This document shows, in pieces, positions 1 through 5,412 of a stretch of 5,949 nucleotides of DNA. Under the pieces are notes generated by a model. It was not told the origin of the DNA. It worked only from the letters and a program-made list of their open reading frames with translations, and made no database searches. The DNA is from Deltaproteobacteria bacterium. GTDB lineage: Bacteria; Myxococcota_A; Polyangia; Haliangiales; Haliangiaceae. Both the position numbers and the translations under genes were made by a program. The stretch is taken from contig JACCQV010001212.1 of assembly GCA_013813945.1 (NCBI GenBank), positions 1 through 5,949 on the forward strand. The letters are read 5' to 3'. Each line of letters opens with the position of its first letter. Positions within the stretch are counted from its first letter, which is position 1.

Positions 1-264
1 GCGAACAGCCAAGCTGCGCACCGTTCCTTCGAGGCCTTCCGCAAGACGTTCCACGCACGCGAGCTCGGCGACCTCCCGAAGTATTCGTTCAGCGCCGGAA
101 TCTCGGAGCTTGGTCTCGACGGGGGAGATCCGATCGAGCTGTTGTCGCGCGCCGATCTCCGGCTCTACGAGGCGAAGCGGCTCGGCCGCGATCGCACGAT
201 CTCTAGCGCTGTCCCGGAGCCCGGCGTGAATCCCGACCCCTCCATTCCGGGCCCGGGCGCCTGA
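1..264 (+). CDS. GGDEF diguanylate cyclase, C-terminal end (5' partial)
   Basis: The reading frame is open from base 1 and stops with TGA at 262-264, giving 87 visible residues. They match the last part of a GGDEF domain: the strand FSAGISEL (visible residues 34-41), then RADLRLYEAKRLGRDR (50-65), which fits the family pattern RADxxLYxAKxxGR. The GGDEF signature loop and any N-terminal sensor lie before the window, so catalytic competence cannot be judged. Enzymes of this family condense two GTP into cyclic-di-GMP. After the domain comes a tail of about 20 residues rich in Pro and Gly, probably disordered. The gene converges on the double-receiver gene with one base between the stops. A PilZ protein further along (4612-5292) is a candidate reader of the same messenger, which is inference from proximity only. 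Confidence 0.9.
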   Translation, partial: ANSQAAHRSFEAFRKTFHARELGDLPKYSFSAGISELGLDGGDPIELLSRADLRLYEAKRLGRDRTISSAVPEPGVNPDPSIPGPGA

Positions 265-268
265 CTCA
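262..268. other. Back-to-back stop codons of convergent genes (TGA-C-TCA)
   Basis: The stop of the GGDEF gene and that of the double-receiver gene are separated by one base and form a 7-base inverted repeat. There is no room for a dedicated intrinsic terminator between them, and no hairpin with a T-run is seen on either side. Confidence 0.6.
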
Positions 269-1054
269 GATCGATCGCTGCTTCTCGACGAAGTTCACCA
301 GGTCGATGTCCGTGGCCCCGGCGAGCGTCTCCGCGTCCGTGCCACCGGAATCACCATCACGCTCGAACACGAGCAGCGGGATGTCGTCGAGCTCCTTGGC
401 CGTGCGCAGATCGCGAACGACATCATTGGCGCCGTCCGACTTGAGATCGAGAAGGATCGCTCGAGGCCGCAGCGCGCGAGCGAGCCGCGAGATCTGCACG
501 AGCGCTCGCGTCATCGAAACCACGGTGTAGCCACGCGTCGACAGCATCAGATCGAGCTGCTGGAGGCGGCCGCGATCGTGCTCGACGATCAGTACGACGC
601 CGCGGTCCTGTTCGAGCGCGGTCGCCGGAGGCGTGCTCACGAACGGGACTGGCTGCGTGATGCTCTTGTTCGCGTCGCGCGACCGGTACACCGCGAGCGC
701 GATCTTGTTGAGCAGCTCGTCCACGTTGAACGGCTTCTCGACCACCTCGCTCGCGCCGAGCGTCACCAGATTCACGTTGAGCCCGTGCACGGCGGTCATG
801 ATCAGGACGGGAACCTCCGCGAACGCCGGCACCTCCCGGAGTGCCTGGAGGAACTGTCGCCCGTTCATTCCGGGCATCATCAGATCGAGGAGGATCGCGT
901 CGGGGCGTGCCGCGTGGACGCGCTCGAGTGCGCTCTCCCCGTCGACCGCGAGATCGACGACGTAGCCCTCGTCAGACAGCACCTGACCGAGCGTCTCCCG
1001 CACCATCGGCTCGTCGTCGACGACGAGTACACGTCCTTCCTTCACCGCCGCCAT
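266..1054 (-). CDS. Double receiver (REC-REC) response regulator without output domain
   Basis: The 262-residue product has two CheY-like receiver domains and nothing else. REC1 (about residues 8-122) is complete: acidic pair D13/D14 in VLVVDDEP, phospho-acceptor D57 in ILLDLMMPGMNG, switch T87 in LIMTA, and K107 in EKPF. A linker of about 25 residues follows. REC2 (about 152-262) keeps E158 and D160, a possible acceptor D203 (ILLDLKSD) and K258 (VEKQ). The switch Thr/Ser position appears to be Glu (LLVFER), and the protein ends four residues after K258, so the last helix is missing. REC1 should accept phosphate from a histidine kinase; REC2 is probably a protein-binding or dimerising domain. 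The ATG at 1054 is chosen because it lies just ahead of the first strand; the frame stays open to 1189, but that extension would overlap the divergent gene and looks non-protein-like. The GTG three codons inside is an alternative. No strong Shine-Dalgarno is visible. Confidence 0.92.
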   Translation of the reverse strand: MAAVKEGRVLVVDDEPMVRETLGQVLSDEGYVVDLAVDGESALERVHAARPDAILLDLMMPGMNGRQFLQALREVPAFAEVPVLIMTAVHGLNVNLVTLGASEVVEKPFNVDELLNKIALAVYRSRDANKSITQPVPFVSTPPATALEQDRGVVLIVEHDRGRLQQLDLMLSTRGYTVVSMTRALVQISRLARALRPRAILLDLKSDGANDVVRDLRTAKELDDIPLLVFERDGDSGGTDAETLAGATDIDLVNFVEKQRSI

Positions 1055-1104
1055 TGCGTCGCGCAGCGTAGCATCCTCACCCGGGACGGGGTTACCATCG
1101 AAAC
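1055..1104. promoter_or_regulatory. Divergent intergenic region, receiver gene / PP2C operon
   Basis: These 50 bp separate the starts of two divergent transcription units, so both promoters must lie here or inside the opposite gene. On the + strand TACCAT (1093-1098) matches four of six bases of a -10 box. It sits 6 bp before the GTG at 1105, where transcription would start at or near the start codon. With no good Shine-Dalgarno in front of that GTG, a leaderless transcript is possible. No convincing -35 element is seen, and no clear -10 for the minus strand. This is a weak inference. Confidence 0.3.
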
Positions 1105-1575
1105 GTGTCGACGACGCAGCCGCTGGCCCAGGCCTACGAAGCGTTGCGACCCCAGGTCCTCGTACGCCTGCTCGAGCTGAGGTCGACACTCGATCCCTCG
1201 CTGGGACGCCTCGATGAGGCCACGGCGCGCGCCCAGATCGGAGCGGTGCTCGATCACATCGGCAACTTCATCGCGACCGGCGATTTCGGTCTTCACCGAG
1301 CGTTCCTGCACACGTTTCTGGCGATGCGAGCGGCCGAAGCGCAGAGCCCGGCCTCGGTGCTCGCGATGCTCGTCGCGATCGGTGACACCGCGGCGCAGTG
1401 CGCACAGGACGAAGGTGCGGGTACGACCGAGGGAGCGGAGCTCACGCTGCTGCTCACGCGCGTGACGGCGAGCACGGCACGTGCGGTCAATGATCTCATC
1501 GCCGACGAGCTGGCGCGCCGGCTCGGCCACTGGGGGCAGCTCTCGGAGCGAGAGCGTGAGGGCCACCAATCGTGA
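1105..1575 (+). CDS. Small all-helical protein, first gene of PP2C operon (unknown function)
   Basis: The product has 156 residues, with no signal peptide and no membrane segment, so it is probably cytoplasmic. It reads as a bundle of amphipathic helices (about 8-30, 36-57, 60-80, 81-100, 110-140) ending in a charged tail (SEREREGHQS). I do not recognise the family with confidence. The layout of helices, the G-D-x-x-L-H-R segment (59-65) and the SPASVLAML segment (81-89) faintly resemble the helical N-terminal sensory domain of RsbR-type stressosome proteins, but no STAS domain follows. The helix at 116-140 resembles parts of the PP2C extension and of the third operon protein. The GTG start at 1105 is the first good one after the divergent gene; its ribosome site is poor. 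The stop overlaps the GTG of the PP2C gene by four bases, implying translational coupling and probably a joint role as regulator or partner of the phosphatase. Confidence 0.8.
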   Translation: MSTTQPLAQAYEALRPQVLVRLLELRSTLDPSLGRLDEATARAQIGAVLDHIGNFIATGDFGLHRAFLHTFLAMRAAEAQSPASVLAMLVAIGDTAAQCAQDEGAGTTEGAELTLLLTRVTASTARAVNDLIADELARRLGHWGQLSEREREGHQS

Positions 1576-3434
1576 CGACCATCCCGCCACCTCTTGGCGT
1601 TCGCGTCGCCGGCGATACCAACGTCGGCAAGGTGCGCACCACCAACGAGGACTCGATGATCGTCGATCCGGGGCGGGGGCTCTATGTCGTCCTCGACGGC
1701 ATGGGCGGCGCCAACGCTGGCGACATTGCATCGCAGACGGCGCGCGACGCGATCCTCAGCTTCGTGGCGGCGCGGCGCACGGTGATGGAACCGAAAGCGC
1801 TGATGGAGGCGGCCATTCAGTCCGGATCAGCGGCCGTGTTCGGCGCCGCTCAGGCCCATCGCGAGCGCCACGGAATGGGAACGACAGCTGTCGCGTGCCT
1901 GCTCGTCGATGCAAAGCGCGCGGTGATCGGCCACGTCGGTGACAGCCGCGCCTACTTGCTGCGCCAGGGCCGGCTGCAGATGCTGACGCGCGACCACACG
2001 ATCGTCGAGGAGCTCGTCGATCGCGGTCTGCTCTCGGCGGATGAGGCGGAGCGCCATCCGTACAAGAACGTGTTGTCGCGCAACCTCGGGTCGCGTGCCG
2101 AGACGCGGGTCGACGTGGTCGAGCTCGAGCTCAAGCCCGGCGATCGGCTGTTGCTGTGCTCCGACGGGCTCTACGGCTACGCCGCGGCGGAGGCGATCCA
2201 GTACGTCCTCGGTTCCGGAGACGCACCCGAGCACGTGGCGCGCGATCTGATCGAGCTCGCACTTCGCGGCGGCGGTGGCGACAACGTGACGACGATCGTG
2301 ATCGAGGCACCGCAAGCGCTCGCGACGACGACGCAGCTCGTGAAGACCAGCGGCGCGGTCGCGTGGTGGCAGCGCCGCCAGCGGTTTCTCCAGGTCGCGA
2401 AGGAGAGCGGTCTGACCCGCAACCCGATCGTGCGCGGGCTCGAGCCGAACGAGGCGCTCGAGCTTGTTGGACTCAGCTTGTGCCAGGCGATCTTCCATGA
2501 CCTCGAGAAGTCGACCGGGGTGAATGTCTGGACGTTCGCGCAGAACCTCGCGGGTGGTTGGTTCGAGCGCGGCGGTGAGTGGGCGCCGCTCCGTGGAATG
2601 ATGGATATCCTGGGCGAGAGTGCGCGTGTGGTCGTCGACGAGATCCGGGCGCTCGAGCCCGAGCTCGGCTTCTTGCTCGATGTCGCGGTCAGCCGCGCGC
2701 TCGTGGTGGCCGAGCTCGCACTCGGCGGTCTGCTCGCCGAACGGCTACGCCAGGTCGACAGCGAGCTCATCCAGCTCCACACCGCGGCGCAGGAGACGAT
2801 GGATGCGCCTGCGCTCGATGACGGCGCGAACCTCAATGATACGGGCGAGCGCTTCATCGAACGCCCGACGATTCCGTTTCTGCGCGCCGATCGCCCGATC
2901 ACCAATCCCGGTGAGTCTGCCGAGGTGATGAATGCGATCGAGAAGACACTGACGATCGCGCGGGCGCGCACGGCGCCGCGAGCCGAGCTCGTGAAGCAGG
3001 TGTTGACCGGCCTCGAGGCGGTCGCGATGGACTCCGCCAGCAACTTCGCCGCCTCGGTGATCGCGGCGCGCGACCTCTATGGCACGCGCACCGTCGATGA
3101 AGCCGGCGTGATGCCCCTGTTCGACGCCCTCGATCAAGCACGGATCCTGACGGCCTCGAGCGTGCATCAGATCCAGGCCTCCCCTGCGACCCGCGCGCGA
3201 GTGCTTCGCGTGATCAGTGCCGCGCATCAGCGGCTCGTCGGCGCCGCGACCGGCCTGGTCCTCGAGGCGACCGCGCCGCACAGCGAGAAGCTGCGCGAGT
3301 CGCAAGCCGTGACCTCCGAGCTCCGTGACAAGGTGGCCCAGGCCGAGCGCAAGCGCGCCGAGCTCGAGCGTCGGTTCGCCACGAACGTCGACCCGAGCTT
3401 GCCGTGGGGAGCCCGCGGTACGACGGAGTGGTGA
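1572..3434 (+). CDS. PP2C-family Ser/Thr protein phosphatase with long helical C-terminal extension
   Basis: The 620-residue product starts with a complete PP2C (PPM) domain at about 9-247 of the PrpC/Stp type. Visible motifs are R22 with NED (25-27), the metal-binding VVLDGMGG (D42, G43), MGTTAVACLL (102-111), GHVGDSRAYLLR (120-131), TRDHT (139-143), LSRNLG (168-173), LLCSDGLYG with metal ligand D198, and GGGDNVT with metal ligand D237. It should be an active Mn/Mg-dependent phosphatase acting on phospho-Ser/Thr, perhaps opposing Hanks-type kinases. Bacterial PP2Cs of this type are often about 240 residues; here about 370 more follow with no membrane segment: a helical region at 265-410, a probably disordered linker at 411-450, a second helical region at 452-570 and a coiled coil at 572-602. 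I recognise no known domain in the extension. The GTG start overlaps the upstream stop; GAGG lies about 10 bases before it. The substrate is unknown. Confidence 0.93.
   Translation: MTTIPPPLGVRVAGDTNVGKVRTTNEDSMIVDPGRGLYVVLDGMGGANAGDIASQTARDAILSFVAARRTVMEPKALMEAAIQSGSAAVFGAAQAHRERHGMGTTAVACLLVDAKRAVIGHVGDSRAYLLRQGRLQMLTRDHTIVEELVDRGLLSADEAERHPYKNVLSRNLGSRAETRVDVVELELKPGDRLLLCSDGLYGYAAAEAIQYVLGSGDAPEHVARDLIELALRGGGGDNVTTIVIEAPQALATTTQLVKTSGAVAWWQRRQRFLQVAKESGLTRNPIVRGLEPNEALELVGLSLCQAIFHDLEKSTGVNVWTFAQNLAGGWFERGGEWAPLRGMMDILGESARVVVDEIRALEPELGFLLDVAVSRALVVAELALGGLLAERLRQVDSELIQLHTAAQETMDAPALDDGANLNDTGERFIERPTIPFLRADRPITNPGESAEVMNAIEKTLTIARARTAPRAELVKQVLTGLEAVAMDSASNFAASVIAARDLYGTRTVDEAGVMPLFDALDQARILTASSVHQIQASPATRARVLRVISAAHQRLVGAATGLVLEATAPHSEKLRESQAVTSELRDKVAQAERKRAELERRFATNVDPSLPWGARGTTEW
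3425..3428 (+). promoter_or_regulatory. Ribosome binding site GGAG deciding the start at 3437
   Basis: GGAG lies eight bases before the ATG at 3437 and inside the last codons of the PP2C gene. It favours that ATG over the in-frame GTG at 3404, which would add 11 residues and overlap the phosphatase by about 30 bases. Confidence 0.6.
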
Positions 3435-3436
3435 CC

Positions 3437-3931
3437 ATGGCCGAGCAAACAGATCTCGTCGAAGCCGTCAGCGTCCTGCGCGACGAGGTGCTCGAGACCG
3501 CGGAGCACGGCGACCGCGATCCACCGGGCTCCGAGGTCTTCGACGCGCTCCTGCGCGCGCTGTCGATCGGCGGCGAGTCGGTCCCCGGACTGGACTTGCA
3601 GCTGCACGAGTCCGTATCCCGCCGTCTCGCGTGGGGCGATAGCGAGGAAGTCGCACTCTCCGATGCGGAGATGGTGTTCGACCGGCTGATGATCGCGGTC
3701 GAGCGCGCGTTCCGCGATCCCGACGATCAGATCGTCGTCGTCGAGGCCGCGCTCCAGGTCGCCGTCACCGTCGCGCGCGTCGTGTCGCTCGCGGCAGTCG
3801 CCCGTGCGACTCGCGATCGCGCGTCGCGGATGCGCGAGGAGATGTCACAGCGCCAGCTCTCGGAGGTTCTCGAGAAGCAGAAGGCCAACATCGCCAAGCT
3901 CGAGCAGGACCTCAAGTCCGGCTTTCGCTGA
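3437..3931 (+). CDS. Helical coiled-coil protein, third gene of PP2C operon (unknown function)
   Basis: The 164-residue product is predicted cytoplasmic and almost wholly helical, and I do not recognise it. Residues 1-25 form a first helix. Residues 26-75 include a loop rich in Asp, Gly and Pro. Residues 76-93 and 97-127 are strongly amphipathic to hydrophobic helices (VVVEAALQVAVTVARVV at about 100-116). Residues 128-160 form a charged coiled coil with Leu, Met and Ile spaced in heptad style (MREEMSQRQL, LEKQKANIAKLEQDL). The hydrophobic helix followed by a charged coiled coil mirrors the end of the PP2C protein (541-602), suggesting that the two pair or share ancestry. The gene starts 2 bp after the PP2C stop, so it is in the same operon. 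The segment near 100-120 lacks the length and purity of a clear membrane helix, given the charged residues around it. A binding partner or scaffold of the phosphatase is the best guess. Confidence 0.82.
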   Translation: MAEQTDLVEAVSVLRDEVLETAEHGDRDPPGSEVFDALLRALSIGGESVPGLDLQLHESVSRRLAWGDSEEVALSDAEMVFDRLMIAVERAFRDPDDQIVVVEAALQVAVTVARVVSLAAVARATRDRASRMREEMSQRQLSEVLEKQKANIAKLEQDLKSGFR

Positions 3932-3937
3932 CGGTCA
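3929..3937. other. Back-to-back stop codons of convergent operons (TGA-CGG-TCA)
   Basis: The PP2C operon and the PilZ/lipoprotein operon end three bases apart. As at 262-268, no intrinsic terminator fits between them, so transcripts from each side probably run into the opposite gene or end by a factor-dependent route. Confidence 0.55.
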
Positions 3938-4615
3938 CCTCTTCGGCGGCGGGAACGCGTAGCGGCCGCTCGACATCGCGCGATCGACCTCGGGCAGCAT
4001 CTCGTGGCGGGCACGGACGATCGTGCTCTCGATCTCGTTCTTGTACGTGAACACGCGGATGAAGCAGCCGACCGCGATGAGCGCGAGGGCGAACGAGATG
4101 ATCGGGAAGCCACCGCTGGTGAGGCCGAGCACGAAGCCGCCGAGGGCCGCGGCGACGTAGAGCTTGCCCTTGGTGATCAGCTGGCCCCATCGCGAGGCGA
4201 TTCCCTGGGCGGTGCCGTCATAGGTCGGCATCGTCGTCGATGCGATCATGACCGGATCGGGGGTGCCGACCATCGCGGCGGTCTTCATGGCTGCGCCAAT
4301 GGCCTCGCCGAATGTGCCCTGCATGCCGCGGGCGACCATCTCGGCCTGGTTCGGGTTCGTGCGCAAGAGGTGGATCAGGGAGTGGCGTGCCGCCGGGTAG
4401 GACAGACCACCGAACGTCTTGGTGACCGAGATCAGCAGCAGGCCGACGCCGCCGATCCCGAGCGCATACTGGCCGATCGTCTTGATCAGCGCGGTCGGCG
4501 ACTTCTTCTCGACGGGAATCAGCTCGCCGTTCTCGTCGTACTTCGGCTCGTCATCCGAGCAGGACACGACGCACGTCGCGCACAGCACCCCGAGCACGAG
4601 CAGGATCCGCTTCAT
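3935..4615 (-). CDS. Membrane lipoprotein with three hydrophobic segments (unknown function)
   Basis: The 226-residue product begins with a lipoprotein signal: MKR, a hydrophobic stretch, then the lipobox VVSC with the lipidated Cys at 19, followed by an acidic segment (SDDEPKYDENGE). Hydrophobic segments lie at about 43-65, 152-167 and 170-190. Positive residues cluster in the loop at 66-151 (K66, R77, R85, K111, R142, K149, K151) and in the tail (K192, R201, R203). By the positive-inside rule this gives an outside N-terminus, a cytoplasmic loop of about 85 residues, a hairpin of two membrane helices rich in Gly and Ala, and a cytoplasmic C-terminus. That layout resembles ExbB/TolQ/MotA-type channel subunits, but I see no decisive family motif, so the function stays open. 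Its ATG overlaps the stop of the PilZ gene (ATGA), so the two are co-translated. The stop is 3 bp from that of the convergent PP2C operon. Confidence 0.85.
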   Translation of the reverse strand: MKRILLVLGVLCATCVVSCSDDEPKYDENGELIPVEKKSPTALIKTIGQYALGIGGVGLLLISVTKTFGGLSYPAARHSLIHLLRTNPNQAEMVARGMQGTFGEAIGAAMKTAAMVGTPDPVMIASTTMPTYDGTAQGIASRWGQLITKGKLYVAAALGGFVLGLTSGGFPIISFALALIAVGCFIRVFTYKNEIESTIVRARHEMLPEVDRAMSSGRYAFPPPKR

Positions 4616-5292
4616 GGTACCGCCGCGGGGATGTCGGCGCTGATCGCGTCGAGCAGCGCCTCGAGACCGTCGTCCCGTTCGACGAACCGGTGCACGAGCT
4701 CGTGCGCTCCCTTGCCGGTGGTCCGGACGATCCGGCGTGCCGTGGGCTGTGATTTACGGATGCCCTCCATGATCGGGTAGATCCGTGGATCCGAGACGTC
4801 GAGCTCGGCGATCACCGCGTCGAGCTCGATCTTGTGATCGATCACCTCCGCGATGCTGTCGTCGTCGCTCGCGAACAGAACGTCCCAGCCGCTGGTGACG
4901 TAGAGCGCCATCGCGCCGCGCTGCCGGTGACCGTCGCCGACGACGAGCACACGCAGGCGCTTGCCTTTCTTCTCGGGCGGCAACGAGCTCCGGGCGGCCG
5001 CAGCCACGATCACGCCCCACTCCTCGGGTGGCTCGATCAGGATGATCCCGAGGCTCCAGCTCGGCGACACCGCTTCGCGAACGACGTCGCCGATGACCTC
5101 GAGGGCGGTGCCGCTGTTCGGCTCGAACAGGGAGACCGAGATCCGCGTTCCGAGCGGAAACCATGCGGCGGTATCGAGGCACAGTCCGACCTCCGAGACG
5201 TCGCGAGTGCGGCAGACCGCCGTCTCGCCGCCCAGCAGAGGCTGTGCCTTGGCGGCGATGTCGATGCGGTAGCGAGGAGCTCGACGCGACAA
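4612..5292 (-). CDS. PilZ domain fused to a degenerate receiver (c-di-GMP effector)
   Basis: Read from the TTG at 5292, the product has 226 residues. The N-terminal PilZ domain (about 1-105) has both halves of the cyclic-di-GMP binding signature: R3-x-x-x-R7 in SRRAPRYR, and D31-x-S33-x-x-G36 in RDVSEVG; the later strand EVIGDVVRE fits the family barrel. From residue 112 a receiver-like fold follows: RLRVLVVGDG (112-121), where the acidic pair is reduced to D120, and DAVIAEL (158-164), where Glu163 occupies the usual phospho-Asp place. A Thr (191 or 192) is near the switch position, and the conserved Lys appears replaced by E205. It probably binds c-di-GMP but is not phosphorylated. The start is uncertain: no ATG or GTG is in frame between here and the divergent gene, and TTG 5292 begins just ahead of the RxxxR motif. 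CTG at 5313 or TTG at 5403 would add residues. The downstream lipoprotein overlaps by four bases. Confidence 0.87.
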   Translation of the reverse strand: MSRRAPRYRIDIAAKAQPLLGGETAVCRTRDVSEVGLCLDTAAWFPLGTRISVSLFEPNSGTALEVIGDVVREAVSPSWSLGIILIEPPEEWGVIVAAAARSSLPPEKKGKRLRVLVVGDGHRQRGAMALYVTSGWDVLFASDDDSIAEVIDHKIELDAVIAELDVSDPRIYPIMEGIRKSQPTARRIVRTTGKGAHELVHRFVERDDGLEALLDAISADIPAAVP

Positions 5293-5412
5293 CCTGACGT
5301 CAGTCTGCCACAGCGGGGCGCGTCCATGGGCGCGACCTGTACGTCGCTGGATGACAGCCCCCTTGAGCCCCCGCGGATTGACCCCCCCGCGCCAGACGCG
5401 CAAGCTCCAGCC
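5293..5412. promoter_or_regulatory. Divergent intergenic region, PilZ operon / 5413 gene
   Basis: These 120 bp lie between two divergent transcription units and should hold both promoters. On the + strand TTGACC (5378-5383) matches five of six bases of a -35 box, but the hexamer 17 bp downstream is a poor -10. A run of seven C (5382-5388) and other C-rich tracts follow. A perfect 10-bp palindrome lies at 5294-5303, next to the assumed PilZ start. An ATG at 5326 is in frame with the 5413 gene and would add 29 residues, but would bury the signal peptide. No terminator or small RNA gene is evident. Confidence 0.35.
5294..5303. repeat. Perfect 10-bp palindrome CTGACGTCAG
   Basis: The sequence CTGACGTCAG equals its own reverse complement and does not extend further (the next bases, C and T, do not pair). 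It sits directly upstream of the presumed TTG start of the PilZ gene, in the position of a ribosome binding site or operator. A site for a dimeric regulator is possible, but a 10-bp palindrome can arise by chance and the role is not shown. Confidence 0.3.

Noticed and set aside
1009..1030. Repeat-like GTC/GAC sequence shared with about 4930-4951
   Set aside because: Both stretches encode the first strand of a receiver domain (RVLVVDDE and RVLVVGDG), so the similarity is explained by protein homology rather than a DNA repeat.
578..1180. Plus-strand open frame of 200 codons antisense to the double-receiver gene
   Set aside because: Composition rich in His, Arg and Asp mirrors the reverse of receiver codons; the minus strand carries intact receiver motifs.
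1055..1189. 45-residue N-terminal extension of the double-receiver protein
   Set aside because: It would overlap the divergent gene at 1105, has no receiver character, and the ATG at 1054 fits the domain start.
1042..1731. Minus-strand open frame of 229 codons over the first operon gene
   Set aside because: Very Arg-rich, overlaps two supported genes, and has no recognisable motif; a codon-composition shadow.
2177..3043. Long minus-strand open frame (288 codons) antisense to the PP2C gene
   Set aside because: Its translation is dominated by Ser, Arg and Ala with no domain pattern, as expected of the opposite frame of a high-GC gene; the + strand gene has unmistakable PP2C motifs.
1105..3931. 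Abortive-infection or toxin-antitoxin reading of the three-gene operon
   Set aside because: No toxin, nuclease or antitoxin motif is visible; the only recognised activity is a housekeeping-type PP2C phosphatase.
4004..4780. Plus-strand open frame of 258 codons over the lipoprotein and PilZ genes
   Set aside because: Spans the junction of two supported minus-strand genes and has no coherent domain; a shadow frame.
5382..5388. Run of seven C as a phase-variable tract
   Set aside because: Short for slippage-based switching, non-coding, and not surprising in DNA of this composition.
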